Source: Glebionis coronaria
Lineage: Eukaryota > Streptophyta > Magnoliopsida > Asterales > Asteraceae
DNA: 64,000 bases
Assembly (NCBI GenBank): GCA_025667525.1
Contig: CM046878.1
Span: 102,439,237 to 102,503,236, forward strand
Direction of reading: 5' to 3'
Program-made: the position numbers and the translations under genes
Part shown: piece after piece, positions 33,687 to 46,084 of the stretch
Layout of the letters: the number at the start of each line of letters is the position of its first letter
Numbering within the stretch: position 1 is the stretch's first letter
The notes under the pieces: generated by a model
What the model was told of the DNA's origin: nothing
The model's database searches: none
Seen by the model: only the letters and a program-made list of their open reading frames with translations

Positions 33687-36600
33687 TGTAAAACCCGCAT
33701 GCTTTTACCATGAACAGTAACCTTAAGATCGTACGTCCTAGATTAAAACTTACCTTATTCAGTATTGATCACATTCATGTGCTAATAATCAAGCAAGTGC
33801 ATACGTGTATGACATGACAAGTATCGATTACGTACGAACTCATGATAAACAGTTAATAAATATGTCACGTGAACATAATTAATCATGATCACCATTTAAA
33901 ATACTAACTAGAATAATTACGTAAATACATATAATATAATTACGAGCGTTAAGATTACGGTAAACTACATGATAAAATAAACAGAAACGCTTCAGACACG
34001 AACACGTTTAACCACGAACGAACACGAAACATCGGGACACGAGAAAACATTTGGGCTACCCCTTGTGGGCCCCATATCCACGAATTAAGGAAGAGAAATG
34101 GGCCTAGCCCATCATTTTTACTAAACAAGGGGGGTAAGGGAAAATTAGCTAGTCATTTTTCACTTTTCAAAAGAATTAACCAAAAACCTAATTTTGTTCT
34201 TCCTCCTCCCTTTTTCTTTCATTTGTGCCGCCACCTATAACACCACCATAGGTGGTTGTTTGTTGATTTTGATCATAAATTCAAGAGTTAGAAACCGTGT
34301 TTGTTCATCCTCTTTCAAGATACGTAGTGGTATACCTTTCTAACCCTTCTTTTTAATTCTTTTTAAATTCTTTTAATCTTTGATTATTTTCATGAACATG
34401 TTATTATTTTTCTTATTAAAACATGGTAATTAATCATTGATCTAACATGTTTTGGTATTAAATAAAATCAAAGAATGATTTAAAAGGGGTGTTAGTTTTG
34501 GCCGCCTAGCAAACAAACCCGAGGGGGGTTTGGTTTGCTATTGCCGCCACCACCAAGACCATTTTTGGTCTTGGTTGGCTCATGTGGGACCCACGGCAGC
34601 AAGGAGGCACACGTGCCCCGGGTTTGGCTCGGGGTACGGTGTCGAATTCATGCCCGATTCATGGTTCGTTGGTTAAATCATGATCTATGTTACATGTTAA
34701 TTTTTATGAATCATGAACTTAGGATATAATTAATTAATAACATGAAATATTAATTAAATCATGACTTAGGTTATTTTAATTATTAGTTTAACATGACATT
34801 AATTTAACCTAAGTATTTTTTATGTTATAAGTTATAATTAATTAATTATTAAAACATGCCTATAATTAATTAATTTAGTCATGACTTAGGTTATATTATT
34901 AATAATAATAATACACATTTTAACCTAAGTATTTTCATTTTATTTTAATTAAAACATGTTATACCTTAATTAAAATGCTTAACCTATAGTTTAATTGAAA
35001 TACAGGAGATAATAATTAAACTATACACTATATCATATGACTTAAGAAATCAGCTTATAAACACTTAGACTTATATGTTAGCTTATGTAACCAGCTTAAT
35101 TCTAATTATGGAAACTTCTATTTATAGAAACTTAATTAAATAAGGCAACTAATCTAATTATGGAAACCTTCTATATATGGAAATCAATCTATTTCAGGCA
35201 GCTAATCTAATCATGGAAACCTTCTATATATGGAAACTTATTTAATTAAGACAGCTGATCTATTTTTGGAAACTTTCTATTTTTAGAAACTAATCTATTT
35301 TAAGCAGTAAATTCTATTTTTGGAAACTTTCTATTTTTGGAAACTTTCTATTTTTGGAAACTTTCTATTTTTGGAAACTTTCTATTTTTGGTAACTTTCT
35401 ATTTTTGGAAACTTTCTATTTTTGGAAACTTTCTATTTTTGGAAACTTTCTATTTTTGGAAACTTTCTATTTTTGGAAACCTGCTATTTTTGGAAGGTTA
35501 CTTATTATTACACAGTAAGTATAATAATGCATGAAACACCAGTAATACTTAATCAGATTAATCAGAATACCAGATAAACACAGTTTAAGGCTCTAAACAG
35601 TGAAACATGACCTAAAACATATCAAATCAGCTAAAATGAGACACAAAACCCAGTACGTAATCAGTGAATCGATACTTATACACGTGTGTATTCATGTAGC
35701 GTTAGTGATCCAGAAGTAGGAGTCTTTCTTCCGTTCATTCACTGGACTTGAGGTACGGATTCCCGTCCTTTCAGTATGGACATTCCTTCCTTATTAGGAT
35801 TTCCCCGTATGCAGCCAACTGTTTTCCCCAGCATTTGTTTTATTGTTTTGAACTGCTTATGTTAATTTAGCATAAACTATAGCCATATACAAGCATGACC
35901 AGTTTCACCTAGTTATGGAGGTACCATAACCATAGCATTGGAGGCACCGATGTTATGACTTCCCCACGGCGGAGTGATTGCTCGTGGCGTCCCTTTCAGT
36001 TTTGGCCATATTATTATATCATGTGGGGCGTATGGGTGCATCCTAGTTACATGTTTTATTCAGTTTATCATGGTGAATGTGGTGTGTGCCTTGCACCCTT
36101 CACAAGGAGTTGATCCCTCCTACCCAAATCAGTATATTGATTAGAGGCATCCCCTCTAATCAGCATGATGAGGTCACCCCTCCAAGTATTCAGGCACGTG
36201 ACCTTTTCATGACCTATATGGGCTATGGTATATTTATGTTAAAACAGTTTTCACAAGATAAACATAAGGCTTTTCAAACTATAAAACCAGTTTTCTTGAT
36301 ACTTAACCAGTTACTCAGAACTTAGTCTTCCGCTGTTATATGTTACATGCTTATCCTATTTCATGCTTTATTGTACATCCGTGCACTGAGCGTCTTGCTC
36401 AGCCGTTACTTTCCTTTCCATGTCCCAAAACGGCAGGTACCCAAGACTCGAGCATTTGGAGGACGCACATAGGATGGAAGCTGTCAGAGACTTCTTTTCC
36501 TTTTTGCCTTCATATAGTTATGCTTGTTTAGTCTTTTTTTTCAGTTCATTTCCTTTATTTATGTTTTGGGCTTATGTTTGGGAACCGATGTTTGATTCCG

Positions 36601-36704
36601 GTTTTCCCTTTGGTCATGTATGTTTTACTACATATCACCTTGCATGCTTTGATGACACGCCATAATCACGCGTGACATTCCATTTATCAAAATGGGGTGT
36701 TACA
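33687..36704 (+). repeat. 3' LTR, 3018 bp
   Basis: Nearly identical to 26421-29420. Differences seen: an 11-bp insertion near 35005 (GGAGATAATA region), a 9-bp duplication near 35555 (ATTAATCAG), and scattered substitutions. The 17-bp array is at 35313-35496. Confidence 0.92.
35313..35496. repeat. 17-bp tandem repeat, second LTR copy
   Basis: The same CTATTTTTGGAAACTTT array as at 28038-28220, including the single GGTAACTTT variant unit, so array length has not changed since insertion. Confidence 0.9.
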
Positions 36705-37545
36705 TTACCGGGGAGACGACTGCAGCGGGGGTTTGGTCAAAGCTCGAGTCTTTGTACATGACAAAGTCATTGGCCAACAAGTTGTACCTGAAGAAGAAGT
36801 TGTATACATTCTACATGCCGGCTGGACGAAAGATTTCCGAGCATATAGATGAGTTCAACAAAATCGTTCTTGATTTAGCAAATATTGAGGTAAAATTCGA
36901 AGATGAAGATCTTGCTTTATTGTTACTCACGTCTTTACCAGCATCATACGAACACTTTGTGGATACCTTGCTTTATGGACGAGAAGATTTGACTTTGGAG
37001 GACGTGATGGCCACACTAAATTCAAAGGAAATCAAAGAAAGGTTCAAGGCGAAGGGGGATGATGGTGAAGGGTTATATGTGAGGGGAAGAACTGATCGCA
37101 GGAATTCGCATCAGTCAAAGGGAAAGTCAAGATCGAAATCTCGAGGTGGAAGACTCAAATGCTTTATTTGCCAATCTGAGGAGCACTTGAGAAGAGACTG
37201 TCCGAAGAATAATCGCAAGAAGTCAAAAGATTACGTCAAGAAAGATAATCAACCAAGCTCCAGTGGTTCGATTTACGATGATTCTGAGGTGATGATGGTG
37301 ATGAGTGCAGAAAGACTACAAGATTGGATCATGGATTCAGGAGGTTCATATCACATGTCACCCAGGTTAGATGTATTTTTTGATTTTCTGGAATGCGATG
37401 GGGGCAGCGTACTGTTGGGTGACAACAGGGAGTGCAAGATCAGGGGTATTGGCAAGGTAAAGGTACAACTGAAAGATGGGTCAAGTTTTGTGTTACACAA
37501 TGTCAGGTACATTCCTGAATTGAAAAGAAACTTGATATCGCTGGG

Positions 37546-39168
37546 TAATAACTTACTTTTGGTTGGTTAATAAAAGGTTTTTGCTTGCAAGATCTCTCTT
37601 TGCGTTGCTCGTACCCAATTGATATATATCGTTGTTTCGTTCTCGGTATCTTCTCGAATCGATCACGGTCAAAAGTGGAATAGTTGTAATTGGTGACTAA
37701 AAGGGGGGGCTTTGGTCTAAATCTACTAAAATGATAAAGGAAAGAAGTAATAAAACTAAACTAGAAGCTTTAAATGAAACAGTAGAAAATACCTTGATGG
37801 AAAAATGAAACTGCTCTATTCGGAATATTACTTGCCATGCGGAATATTTTCTTTATTCGGAAAGTTTCCCTTACTCGGAATGTTGAGCTACTCGGAAAGA
37901 TAAGGCTATTCGGAATATAATTGCTATGCGGAAAATACCCCTATTCGGAAAGTCTATGCGGAATATAAGTGCTATGCGGAAAACAAACCCTATTCGGAAA
38001 ATTTGCCTTACTCGGAATAATTTTGAAAATGCCCTATTCGGAAAATATCTCTATGCGGAATGTAAGATTATTCGGAAAATTGGGTTATTCGGAAAAAGTT
38101 CCGAATAGAGAAACACAAACAATCCTATGCGGAAAAAGTCTTCTATTCGGAATACCTGAAATGTTCCGAATAACCAAAAAGGGGAAAAACCCTACTCGGA
38201 ATAATAGAAAGTTCCGAATAGACAAGAAATGTAAACCCTATTCGGAATAAAAGAAAAGTTCCGAATAGACACAACCCCAGATTCCCTATTCGGAATCTGG
38301 GCAAGATCAGTAGCTGGGACGAAGAACAAGGATACACGGATTTGTCCAAATCGGACTCAACGAAGCAAAAAGGGTTTACCAAATCAACCACAAATCATCT
38401 ACTAACTACAAGGATCAAATCCCAATCATAAAAACACCAATTCAACAACTTTTTAGAATCAAACTAGAACCAAATAGAACTTAAGAACTTGAAAGAAAAA
38501 GATGAAGAAGAACAAGATGAATCAAAAGATTAGAGTAAGGATTGTATTAATGATTTAAGGTTCAACAAACAAATTCAAAGATCAAACTTACAAGATTTTA
38601 GAAATCAAACTAAAAAGAAAACCACTCCTTAAGGGAGATGGTTCCTAAGAACTAGGAAAACTAAAAACTGGAAAAAGAAGAAGAGAGAGAGTTCGAATGT
38701 GTGAGTGGGAGGAGTATTTATAGGCTTCTCCCTTGGTTGGTGAGTGGGCTTTCTTCCCTTCTTTTTGTCTTCTCGTCTTTTCAGAAAAGTTGACGTTTTC
38801 GATTCTGATTCGGGATTTGTCGTCGATTAAATTCAACTCGTCTTTTAATTTCTTCGTTAAATAGACTTGAGTTTCTTCGACATGTGTAAATCTTCCGTCT
38901 TTGGTCCTTTTCTTCGATAAATCTTCAAATAGGCCCATTGACTTCAAATCTTTCGCATCTCTTGGACAATAGACTTCGTCTTCAGTCTTTTTCCTTGATA
39001 AAACCCGTGCAATCCCATGTTTTCTTCAATATTTATCCGGTTGGCTCTGAAAACATAACAAACACACAAACCACGCATAATTCCAAACAAATGACATTAA
39101 ATACGCGTTTTGGTCTTGTTTTAGCAAGAAATAAGTGGTAGAAAAGATGGGTGTTTACACACCTATCA
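37546..39168 (-). repeat. Type A LTR, 3' copy of the composite
   Basis: Minus-strand start TGATAGGTGTGTAAACACCC, end AAAAGTAAGTTATTA. The TATA region (CCTATAAATACTCC) is near 38715. Open frames at 37926-38250 and 38143-38391 are by-products of the CGGAA array. The frames at 38645-38947 and 38938-39141 recur in every type A LTR and have no recognised product. Confidence 0.9.
37815..38300. repeat. TATTCGGAA / TATGCGGAA / TACTCGGAA array in type A LTR
   Basis: About 28 copies of a 9-mer TA(TT/TG/CT)CGGAA on either strand, with irregular spacers. Several pairs face each other, for example CGGAATAATAGAAAGTTCCG, and could form hairpins in RNA. The array lies downstream of the LTR TATA box. Confidence 0.85.
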
Positions 39169-41092
39169 AATCCCCTACACTTAACCATTGCCATGCCCTC
39201 ATGCAATGCTTAGTGATAAAGCAACATCACACTTTTCTCATAATTAATTAACCTTGGCCTTATTCAAATACTACTAAACAAAAAATTAAAGCACTAAAAG
39301 AAATTTAAAGCAAACAAAAGGATAGAACATAACTATGTGGAAATAACTCGTAAAGAGATCGAGGACTTACATTAGGGCTTTGGTGCTGCGAAGATTAATC
39401 ACCCTCAAGTTTCACGTTCCCCAAACTAAGCTTAAAAACGAGATCATTGTTATTATAAGTTAACAATTCAAACACTTACACACATGGCTTAATTAAATGC
39501 TTAAACTCCCTTATTCCTAAGTGTATCTCTTATATTTTATTTTTGTCTTGGAATGATCATGAAGATGCATTTTTGGACTTATTTCGATAGTTTATTTAGG
39601 CTGAAAGCAAAGTAGGACGATTTGATCAATAGTTAGCTAAAGGACAAAATCTCTTAAAACTGCTTCTCGGGATATCAGAAAGTTCATATCTTGGCATAAC
39701 TTGGTTCACGATTTGAGACCTTTCTCGGACCGATATTTGGCATGTACTTCATACTTCATATCTTCGAGAGACGTTCTTGAGATAATGGTCTTCTCATCAT
39801 AATAGAGTTTCTTCACTTTGGAGACTTTTGAGGGGTACTCCAACTTTGTTGACCACGACTTCATGATTATTTCTTCAATCTCTAATTGGGATTTTGAGAT
39901 ACAACGATCCGCCTCCTTTTCGGACTTGGATCTATTTATCCTCATACCTTGTTAGGGTCTTTTCGGATAGACTTCTCCATCATCTTTGTGGGAGTTGATT
40001 GCTTTTCGTCGTGAGTCTTGATCCTTCATATTGATTTTGGAGATAATGCTTTTCACATCACTTTTGGATCTTCAGCAATAAAATTGAATCCTCATGCCTT
40101 GTTAGGGCCTTTTCGGACTCGCCAATCTTCGCGCCCCGCTTCATAAGTTATGCCTTGGCTATGAACTCTCGTCATTACCGAGCAACTTTTAAACGATCTT
40201 GGGCTAGAAGCTAAGTAACCTTTCAAATCGTACGACCTTACTTATTGCAGATAAATTATTAGCAAGTGATGGGAGAATAGGCAAATAATTACACCAAGTG
40301 AGCTTGTATAAGAATACCGACTTATAATTGACTCTATCATTTCTCGTCCTCCACAATTTAAAATCTCAAGGAATGAGACTCGTGGATGCTTAGCCTAATA
40401 AACCAATTAAGGTCTACATGGTTAAGGATACTAGCTAGAATAAACTTGGATAAGTCTATTCAGGTTGAGTCAAAATAAACGCAACGGGCCTAATATGTCA
40501 AAGACTTCTAAACTAGCTACACCACTTTATTAATATTTTTGACTTTATTGCGGGATATATACATACGAAAGCAACGATAAAAATTTAAAATTTACGACAA
40601 AATGGCCAAAGTTGATTAAAAATTTGAAAAATGTTGAAAAGTATGATTTTCCGGTTAAATGAAGGCATTTTCATGGAAATGTCCACTTAAAACTTCGATA
40701 GAAGTCCCCCCTACACTTAAGATAAACATTGTCCTCAATGTTTAAGCATGTGGGAAGGGTCTCCCCTACACTTATGACATTGTGCACGTTGGTTAACTCA
40801 AGTTAAGGGAAAGACGACTAAAGTGATCAATTTCAAATGTGAGTATGAAGAAAATTGAATCACGATAGTTGAGAGATAGAACCAGATTTCGGATAACATG
40901 GGATAACGGTTCTTCAAAGATTCCAAGAGTGCAATAATCCCTGTAATCACATCACCATCCAAAAACAAGCAACCTATATAGCTCCCCCTACACTTATGAT
41001 GAAAAAACGGGAAAGAGGGATAGATACCCGGGTTGCCTCCCGAGGAGCGCTTGTTTTTGTTTACCGAGTCGCGAGCCTGACTCGGTCCCGAA
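39169..41092 (-). other. Athila-like 3' non-coding region with polypurine tract
   Basis: It runs from the pol stop to the tract AAGTGTAGGGGATTT (minus, 39183-39169). It holds the post-pol stem-loop near 41085-41065, the GGAGGCAACCCGGG segment near 41045-41025, and further AAGTGTAGGGG words near 40990, 40770 and 40720. A 79-codon frame at 39945-39706 recurs at 45308-45547 with one residue changed. I do not recognise it. Confidence 0.7.
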
Positions 41093-42881
41093 CTAATTTA
41101 AGGGGAACGTAGTGAGGGATGGAATCATCTCCTTAGAGATGTCCTCACCAACGTACAACTTCAAACGCTGGCCATTCACCTTGAAGTTAGGCCCATTTGG
41201 CTGAGAAAGCTCAATGGTACCATAGGGAAAGACATTGGCGATGGTGAATGGACCAGACCAGCGGCTCTTCAACTTGCCTGAGAAGATCTTCAACCGAGAG
41301 TTAAAGAGTAAGACTTGATCACCAACGTTGAACTCTCGGTTCTTGATTTTGGCATCGTGGATAATCTTGGTCTTCTCCTTGTAAATCAATGAGTTCTCGT
41401 AAGCTTGATTCCTCAATTCTTGAAGCTCGTTGAGTTGAATCTTCCGAAAATCACCGGCTTTGTTGATGTCGAAGTTAGCCCACTTCAAGGCCCAGTATGC
41501 CTTATGTTCCAGCTCGATGGCAAGGTGGCAGGCTTTCCCGTACACAAGACGATAAGGTGTACAACCAATCGGCGTCTTATAGGCGGTACGGAAAGCCCAC
41601 AGAGCATCATCAAGTTTATCGGCCCACGAGGCACGATGCTCTCCCACAGTACGTTCCAAAATTCTCTTCAATCCACGGTTGGATATCTCGGCTTGACCGT
41701 TGGTTTGAGGATGATAGGCGGTGGAAAGACGGTGATTGACACCATACTTTGCCATGACTTGCAAATTGATCGTTGCAAAAATGAGTCCCGCGGTCACTGA
41801 TGATAGCACGAGGAACACCGAAACGAGCAAACAGTTGTTTCAAGAAATTACAAACCACCCTCGCGTCGTTAGTGGGTAAAGCTTTTGCTTCAACCCATTT
41901 AGAAACGTAGTCGACAGCGACAAGGATGTATTTGTTGCCTTTAGAAGACGGGAATGGCCCCATAAAGTCGATGCCCCAGACATCAAAGATTTCACATTCT
42001 TGTATGAAATTTTGAGGCATCTCATCTTTATGCGTGATCTTGCCTTGTTTTTGGCAAGCATCACAATGTTTAACCATCTCGTGAGCATCACGATAAATGG
42101 TGGGCCAATAAAATCCCGAGTCAAACACCTTTTTGGCGGTGTAGTTGGGACCAAAGTGACCACCAGTGGGTCCTTTGTGGCACGCTTGGAGAATATCAAA
42201 AGCTGCCGGTCCGTCAACACACCGACGAATAATCAGGTCAGCGCATTGTTTGAATAGAAAAGGGTCTTCCCAAAAGTAAGTCTTAACATCATTCAAGAAC
42301 TTCTTCTTTTGTTGGGATGTTAACCCTTGGATGAGAACACCACCCGCTAAGTAGTTTGCAATATCGGCAAACCACGGGGTGCCATCAAGATTGGGATTTA
42401 TAGACATTAAGGTTTCAAGGGGAAAAGAGTCATTGATCTCTTTGTTCGAATGGTCCCCTTGATATGGATCCTCAAGTCTGCTCAGATGATCTGCGGCCAG
42501 GTTTTCAGCACCCTTCTTGTCACGAATTTCAATGTTGAATTCTTGAAGGAGTAAAACCCAGCGGAGAAGTCTTGGCTTAGAATCATTCTTAGTCATCAAG
42601 TACTTCAACGCGGAATGGTCCGTGTATACGATGGTGGTGGATAAAACAAGATAGGGGCGAAATTTCTCAAAAGCATAGACAACAGCTAAAAGCTCTTTTT
42701 CGGTTGTCGTATAATGCAATTGAGCCCCCGTCATTGTTTTGCTAGCGTAGTGGATTGGTTGGAAGTGTTTATTCACTCTTTGGCCCAGAACCGCACCAAT
42801 AGCAAAATCGCTAGCATCGCACATCAATTCAAAAGGCAGCTCCCAATTAGGGGTAACCAAGACCGGTGCCTTAGTAAGCTT
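41093..42881 (-). pseudogene. Athila-like pol fragment: end of RT, RNase H, integrase
   Basis: It starts within the reverse transcriptase-RNase H connection ([20 protein letters not shown], then [14 protein letters not shown]). It continues through [24 protein letters not shown], the HHCC zinc site, [17 protein letters not shown] and [11 protein letters not shown], to a C-terminal [16 protein letters not shown] region and stop at 41093. Relative to the plus copy at 5925-5935, a net 2-nt loss near 41765 shifts the frame. The two halves are read at 42881-41760 and 41830-41093. The RT active site is absent because the fragment is cut at the inverted junction 42881/42882. An ATG at 42941 lies in foreign inverted sequence and is not a real start. 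Confidence 0.9.
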
Positions 42882-43463
42882 GTCTCTCGAAGATATGAAG
42901 TATGAAGTACATGCCAAATATCGGCCCGAGAAAGGTCTCAAATCGTGAACCGAGTTATGCCAAGATATGAACTTTTTGATATCCCGAGAAGCAGTTTTAA
43001 GAGATTTTGTCCTCTAGCTAACTATTAATCAAATCGTCCTACTTTGCTTTCAGCCTAAATAAACTATCGAAATAAGTCCAAAAATGTATCTTCGTGATCA
43101 TTCTAAGACAAAAATAAAATATAAGAGATACCCGTAGGAATAAGGGAGTTTAAGTGATTAATTGAACCACATGAGTAAATGTTTGTTATGCTAACTGGTA
43201 CTAACAATGATCTTGTTTTTAAGCTTGGCATGGGGAACGTGAAACTTGAGAAGTGATAAACATTCACGACACTAAAGCCCTAATGTAAGTCTTAGATTTC
43301 TTTACAAGTTTCTTCCTGGTTGTATTCTATCATTTTCTATCTTTTAAATTTTCTTTAGTTGTTTAATAAAGGCCAAGACGGATTGATTATGATGAAAAGT
43401 GTAAACGTGCTTTGTAACTAATGCATTGCATGAGGACATTGCAATGGTTAAGTGTAGGGGATT
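42882..43463 (+). other. Athila-like 3' non-coding segment, plus orientation, start of inverted arm
   Basis: Reverse complement of 49402-49983. It ends in the polypurine tract AAGTGTAGGGGATT before the type B LTR. Confidence 0.8.
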
Positions 43464-44389
43464 TGATAGGTGTGAAAACACCCATCCTTTTTACCACTTA
43501 ATTACAATAATAACCGAGCCAAAACGTGTATTTTATGTCATTTATGTCGGAATTATGCGTGGTTTGTGTTTTTGTTGTGATTCAGGACGAAAAGGTGAAA
43601 AGTGGAGAAAACACGGGATTTTATGGGCTTTTATCGAAGAAAAAGACGAAAGATGAAGTCTAAAGATCAAGAGTGCAAAAAGAACGGAAGTCCAAGACCA
43701 ATTCTGAAGATTTATCGAAGAAAAAGTCAAAAGACGGAAGTTTACTAAAAAGCCGAAAAACTCAAGTCTAATTTATTGAAGATTACAAGACGAGTTTGAA
43801 GAAATCCCAAGACAAGTCCAAGTGTTAAGAAGATTAACTAAAGATTAAGAAGATCAAGGACTTAAGTGTGCAATTAAGGAAAAGAAGAAAGAGGGAGGAA
43901 GCTTCCTAAGCTCCTCCCTAATCTCCCTATAAATAGTTTTAGTGTTTTCATTTTTTAAGTTGTTGGTGGCTTGACAAGCCATCCTTCCACCATTTTCATT
44001 TTCATGTTCTTTAATTTTATGCACCTTAATTTCATGTTATGCACCTTTAATTTTCTTTCAATTCCAAGTAAGTTTCCATTTAATTGTTGTTAATCTTTAC
44101 TTTATTGCTATTCTCCTTCTTCCTTTCTTGCTTAACTTGTTCTTAATCTTTGTGTTCATGTTCTTGAGTTTTCTTATTTTCAATCAAGTGGGTTTTGATT
44201 GATTTGGCCTTATTTGTTAGTTTTGTTGATTTGTTTTGATTGATTATTGTTAGTTGATGTTTAGTGGTTATTTTTTGTTAATCTTTTGGTTGATCTTGAT
44301 TGATTTTGCTTAAATTCGTATCCCCTGTTTTATATACCTGCTACTGTTCTTCGTCCCATTGTTCCGCATAAGCATCTTAATTTTTCCCT

Positions 44390-44620
44390 TATTCGGAACA
44401 TTTGATTGTTCCGAATAGTCAGCTTAAATTTTCCCTTATTCGGAACATTTGATTGTTCCGAATAGTCATCTTAAATTTTCCCTTATTCGGAACATTTGAT
44501 TGTTCCGAATAGTGATCTTAAATCTTCCCTTATTCGGAACATTTGATTGTTCCGAATAGTCAGCTTAAATTTTCCCTTATTCGGAACATTCCGAGTAGAA
44601 CCTTTTACTTTCCTTTATTC
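44390..44620. repeat. 47-bp tandem array of perfect hairpins
   Basis: TATTCGGAACA, loop TTTGAT, then TGTTCCGAATA forms an 11-bp stem. Units start at 44390, 44437, 44484, 44531 and (half unit) 44578, exactly 47 bp apart. More CGGAA and CCGAA words continue to about 44745. The inverted copy lies at 48120-48500. Confidence 0.92.
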
Positions 44621-44942
44621 GGAATATCTTAAATATTCCGAGTAGACTTTCTTTCCGAATAGACTTGTTTTCCGAGTAGAGTGTTTTTCCATTTTTATTC
44701 CGCATAGACTTTCTTATTCGGAATACTTGTTTATTCCGAATAGAGTTTTCAGTTTTCAGTTTTTAAACTTTATTTTTTTTTCCGCCATTTTCTTTACTTG
44801 CACTTTTACTCGCTTTCCTTTCGATTTAAGTTTTAATTTGACTTATTTACTTTTATTGCCTTTAATTTCTTGTCAATTATTTCCCGTAAAGTTTTAATCT
44901 TTCATTATTGTTTTCTTACTTTATTTTTAATTGTTCCAAGTC

Positions 44943-45222
44943 TTTATTTTTAATTAGTTTTAGACAACGACACCCTTTTACTTGATTCACCAAGAACAAC
45001 TAATCTCGCGCAATTAACCAGAGATCAATTCGAAGAGACTCCGAGAAAACGAACTTTAATTGATACAAAATCTCTACATTAATTTATTTTTAATTAGTTT
45101 TAGACAACGACACCCTTTTACTTGATTCACCAAGAACAACTAATCTCGCGCAATTAACCAGAGATCAATTCGAAGAGACTCCGAGAAAACGAACTTTAAT
45201 TGATACAAAATCTCTACATTAA
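44943..45222. repeat. 140-bp direct tandem duplication at the type B LTR end
   Basis: Two adjacent copies begin TTTATTTTTAATTAG and end CTCTACATTAA, with no difference noticed. The duplication is absent from the truncated inverted copy, which stops before this part. Confidence 0.9.
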
Positions 45223-46084
45223 AATGACGGATCAAGACTCACGACGAAAAGCAATCAACTCCCACAAAGATGATGGAGAAGTCTATCCGAAAAGACCCTA
45301 ACAAGGTATGAGGATAAATAGATCCAAGTCCGAAAAGGAGGCGGATCGTTGTATCTCAAAATCCCAATTAGAGATTGAAGAAATAATCATGAAGTCGTGG
45401 TCAACAAAGTTGGAGTACCCCTCAAAAGTCTCCAAAGTGAAGAAACTCTATTATGATGAGAAGACCATTATCTCAAGAACGTCTCTCGGAGATATGAAGT
45501 ATGAAGTACATGCCAAATATCGGTCCGAGAAAGGTCTCAAATCGTGAACCAAGTTATGCCAAGATATGAACTTTCTGATATCCCGAGAAGCAGTTTTAAG
45601 AGATTTTGTCCTTTAGCTAACTATTGATCAAATCGTCCTACTTTGCTTTCAGCCTAAATAAACTATCGAAATAAGTCCAAAAATGCATCTTCATGATCAT
45701 TCCAAGACAAAAATAAAATATAAGAGATACACTTAGGAATAAGGGAGTTTAAGCATTTAATTAAGCCATGTGTGTAAGTGTTTGAATTGTTAACTTATAA
45801 TAACAATGATCTCGTTTTTAAGCTTAGTTTGGGGAACGTGAAACTTGAGGGTGATTAATCTTCGCAGCACCAAAGCCCTAATGTAAGTCCTCGATCTCTT
45901 TACGAGTTATTTCCACATATTTATGTTCTATCCTTTTGTTTGCTTTAAATTTCTTTTAGTGCTTTAATTTTTTGTTTAGTAGTATTTGAATAAGGCCAAG
46001 GTTAATTAATTATGAGAAAAGTGTGATGTTGCTTTATCACTAAGCATTGCATGAGGGCATGGCAATGGTTAAGTGTAGGGGATT
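45223..46084 (+). other. Athila-like 3' non-coding region, plus orientation
   Basis: Reverse complement of about 39169-40025, including the 79-codon frame (45308-45547) and the polypurine tract AAGTGTAGGGGATT before the next LTR. Confidence 0.75.

Larger units (their letters stand above)
26421..36704 (+). mobile_element. LTR retrotransposon with 3.0-kb LTRs and decayed gypsy interior
   Basis: It has TG...CA termini (TGTAAAACCC to GGTGTTACA), a target duplication TTACC at 26416-26420 and 36705-36709, a primer-binding site just after the first LTR and a purine tract just before the second. The LTRs (3000 and 3018 bp) are nearly identical, so insertion was recent. The 4.27-kb interior has no intact ORF, so its movement must have relied on proteins from another element. 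Confidence 0.93.
43464..45222 (+). repeat. Type B LTR, plus orientation, with internal 140-bp duplication
   Basis: It starts TGATAGGTGTGAAAACACCC after a polypurine tract and ends CTCTACATTA, followed by AAATG, the usual spacer before an Athila-like primer site. Then the sequence jumps into 3' non-coding DNA, so the primer site and interior were deleted. The TATA region CCCTATAAATAG is near 43925. A 140-bp segment is present twice at the end (44943-45082 and 45083-45222). Confidence 0.8.

Noticed and set aside
37926..38391. Open frames on both strands in the CGGAA array (and copies at 46862-47479 and 53645-54110)
   Set aside because: Repeat-driven frames; both strands are open across the same array.
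41405..41800. 131-codon plus-strand frame
   Set aside because: Antisense shadow of the Athila-like integrase.
42885..42941. ATG at 42941 as the start of an Athila pol protein
   Set aside because: These codons come from inverted 3' non-coding DNA fused to the pol fragment at 42881/42882.
44390..44620. Regularly spaced palindromic repeats resembling a CRISPR array
   Set aside because: Eukaryotic LTR context, near-identical short 'spacers', no cas genes, and related arrays in other LTRs here.
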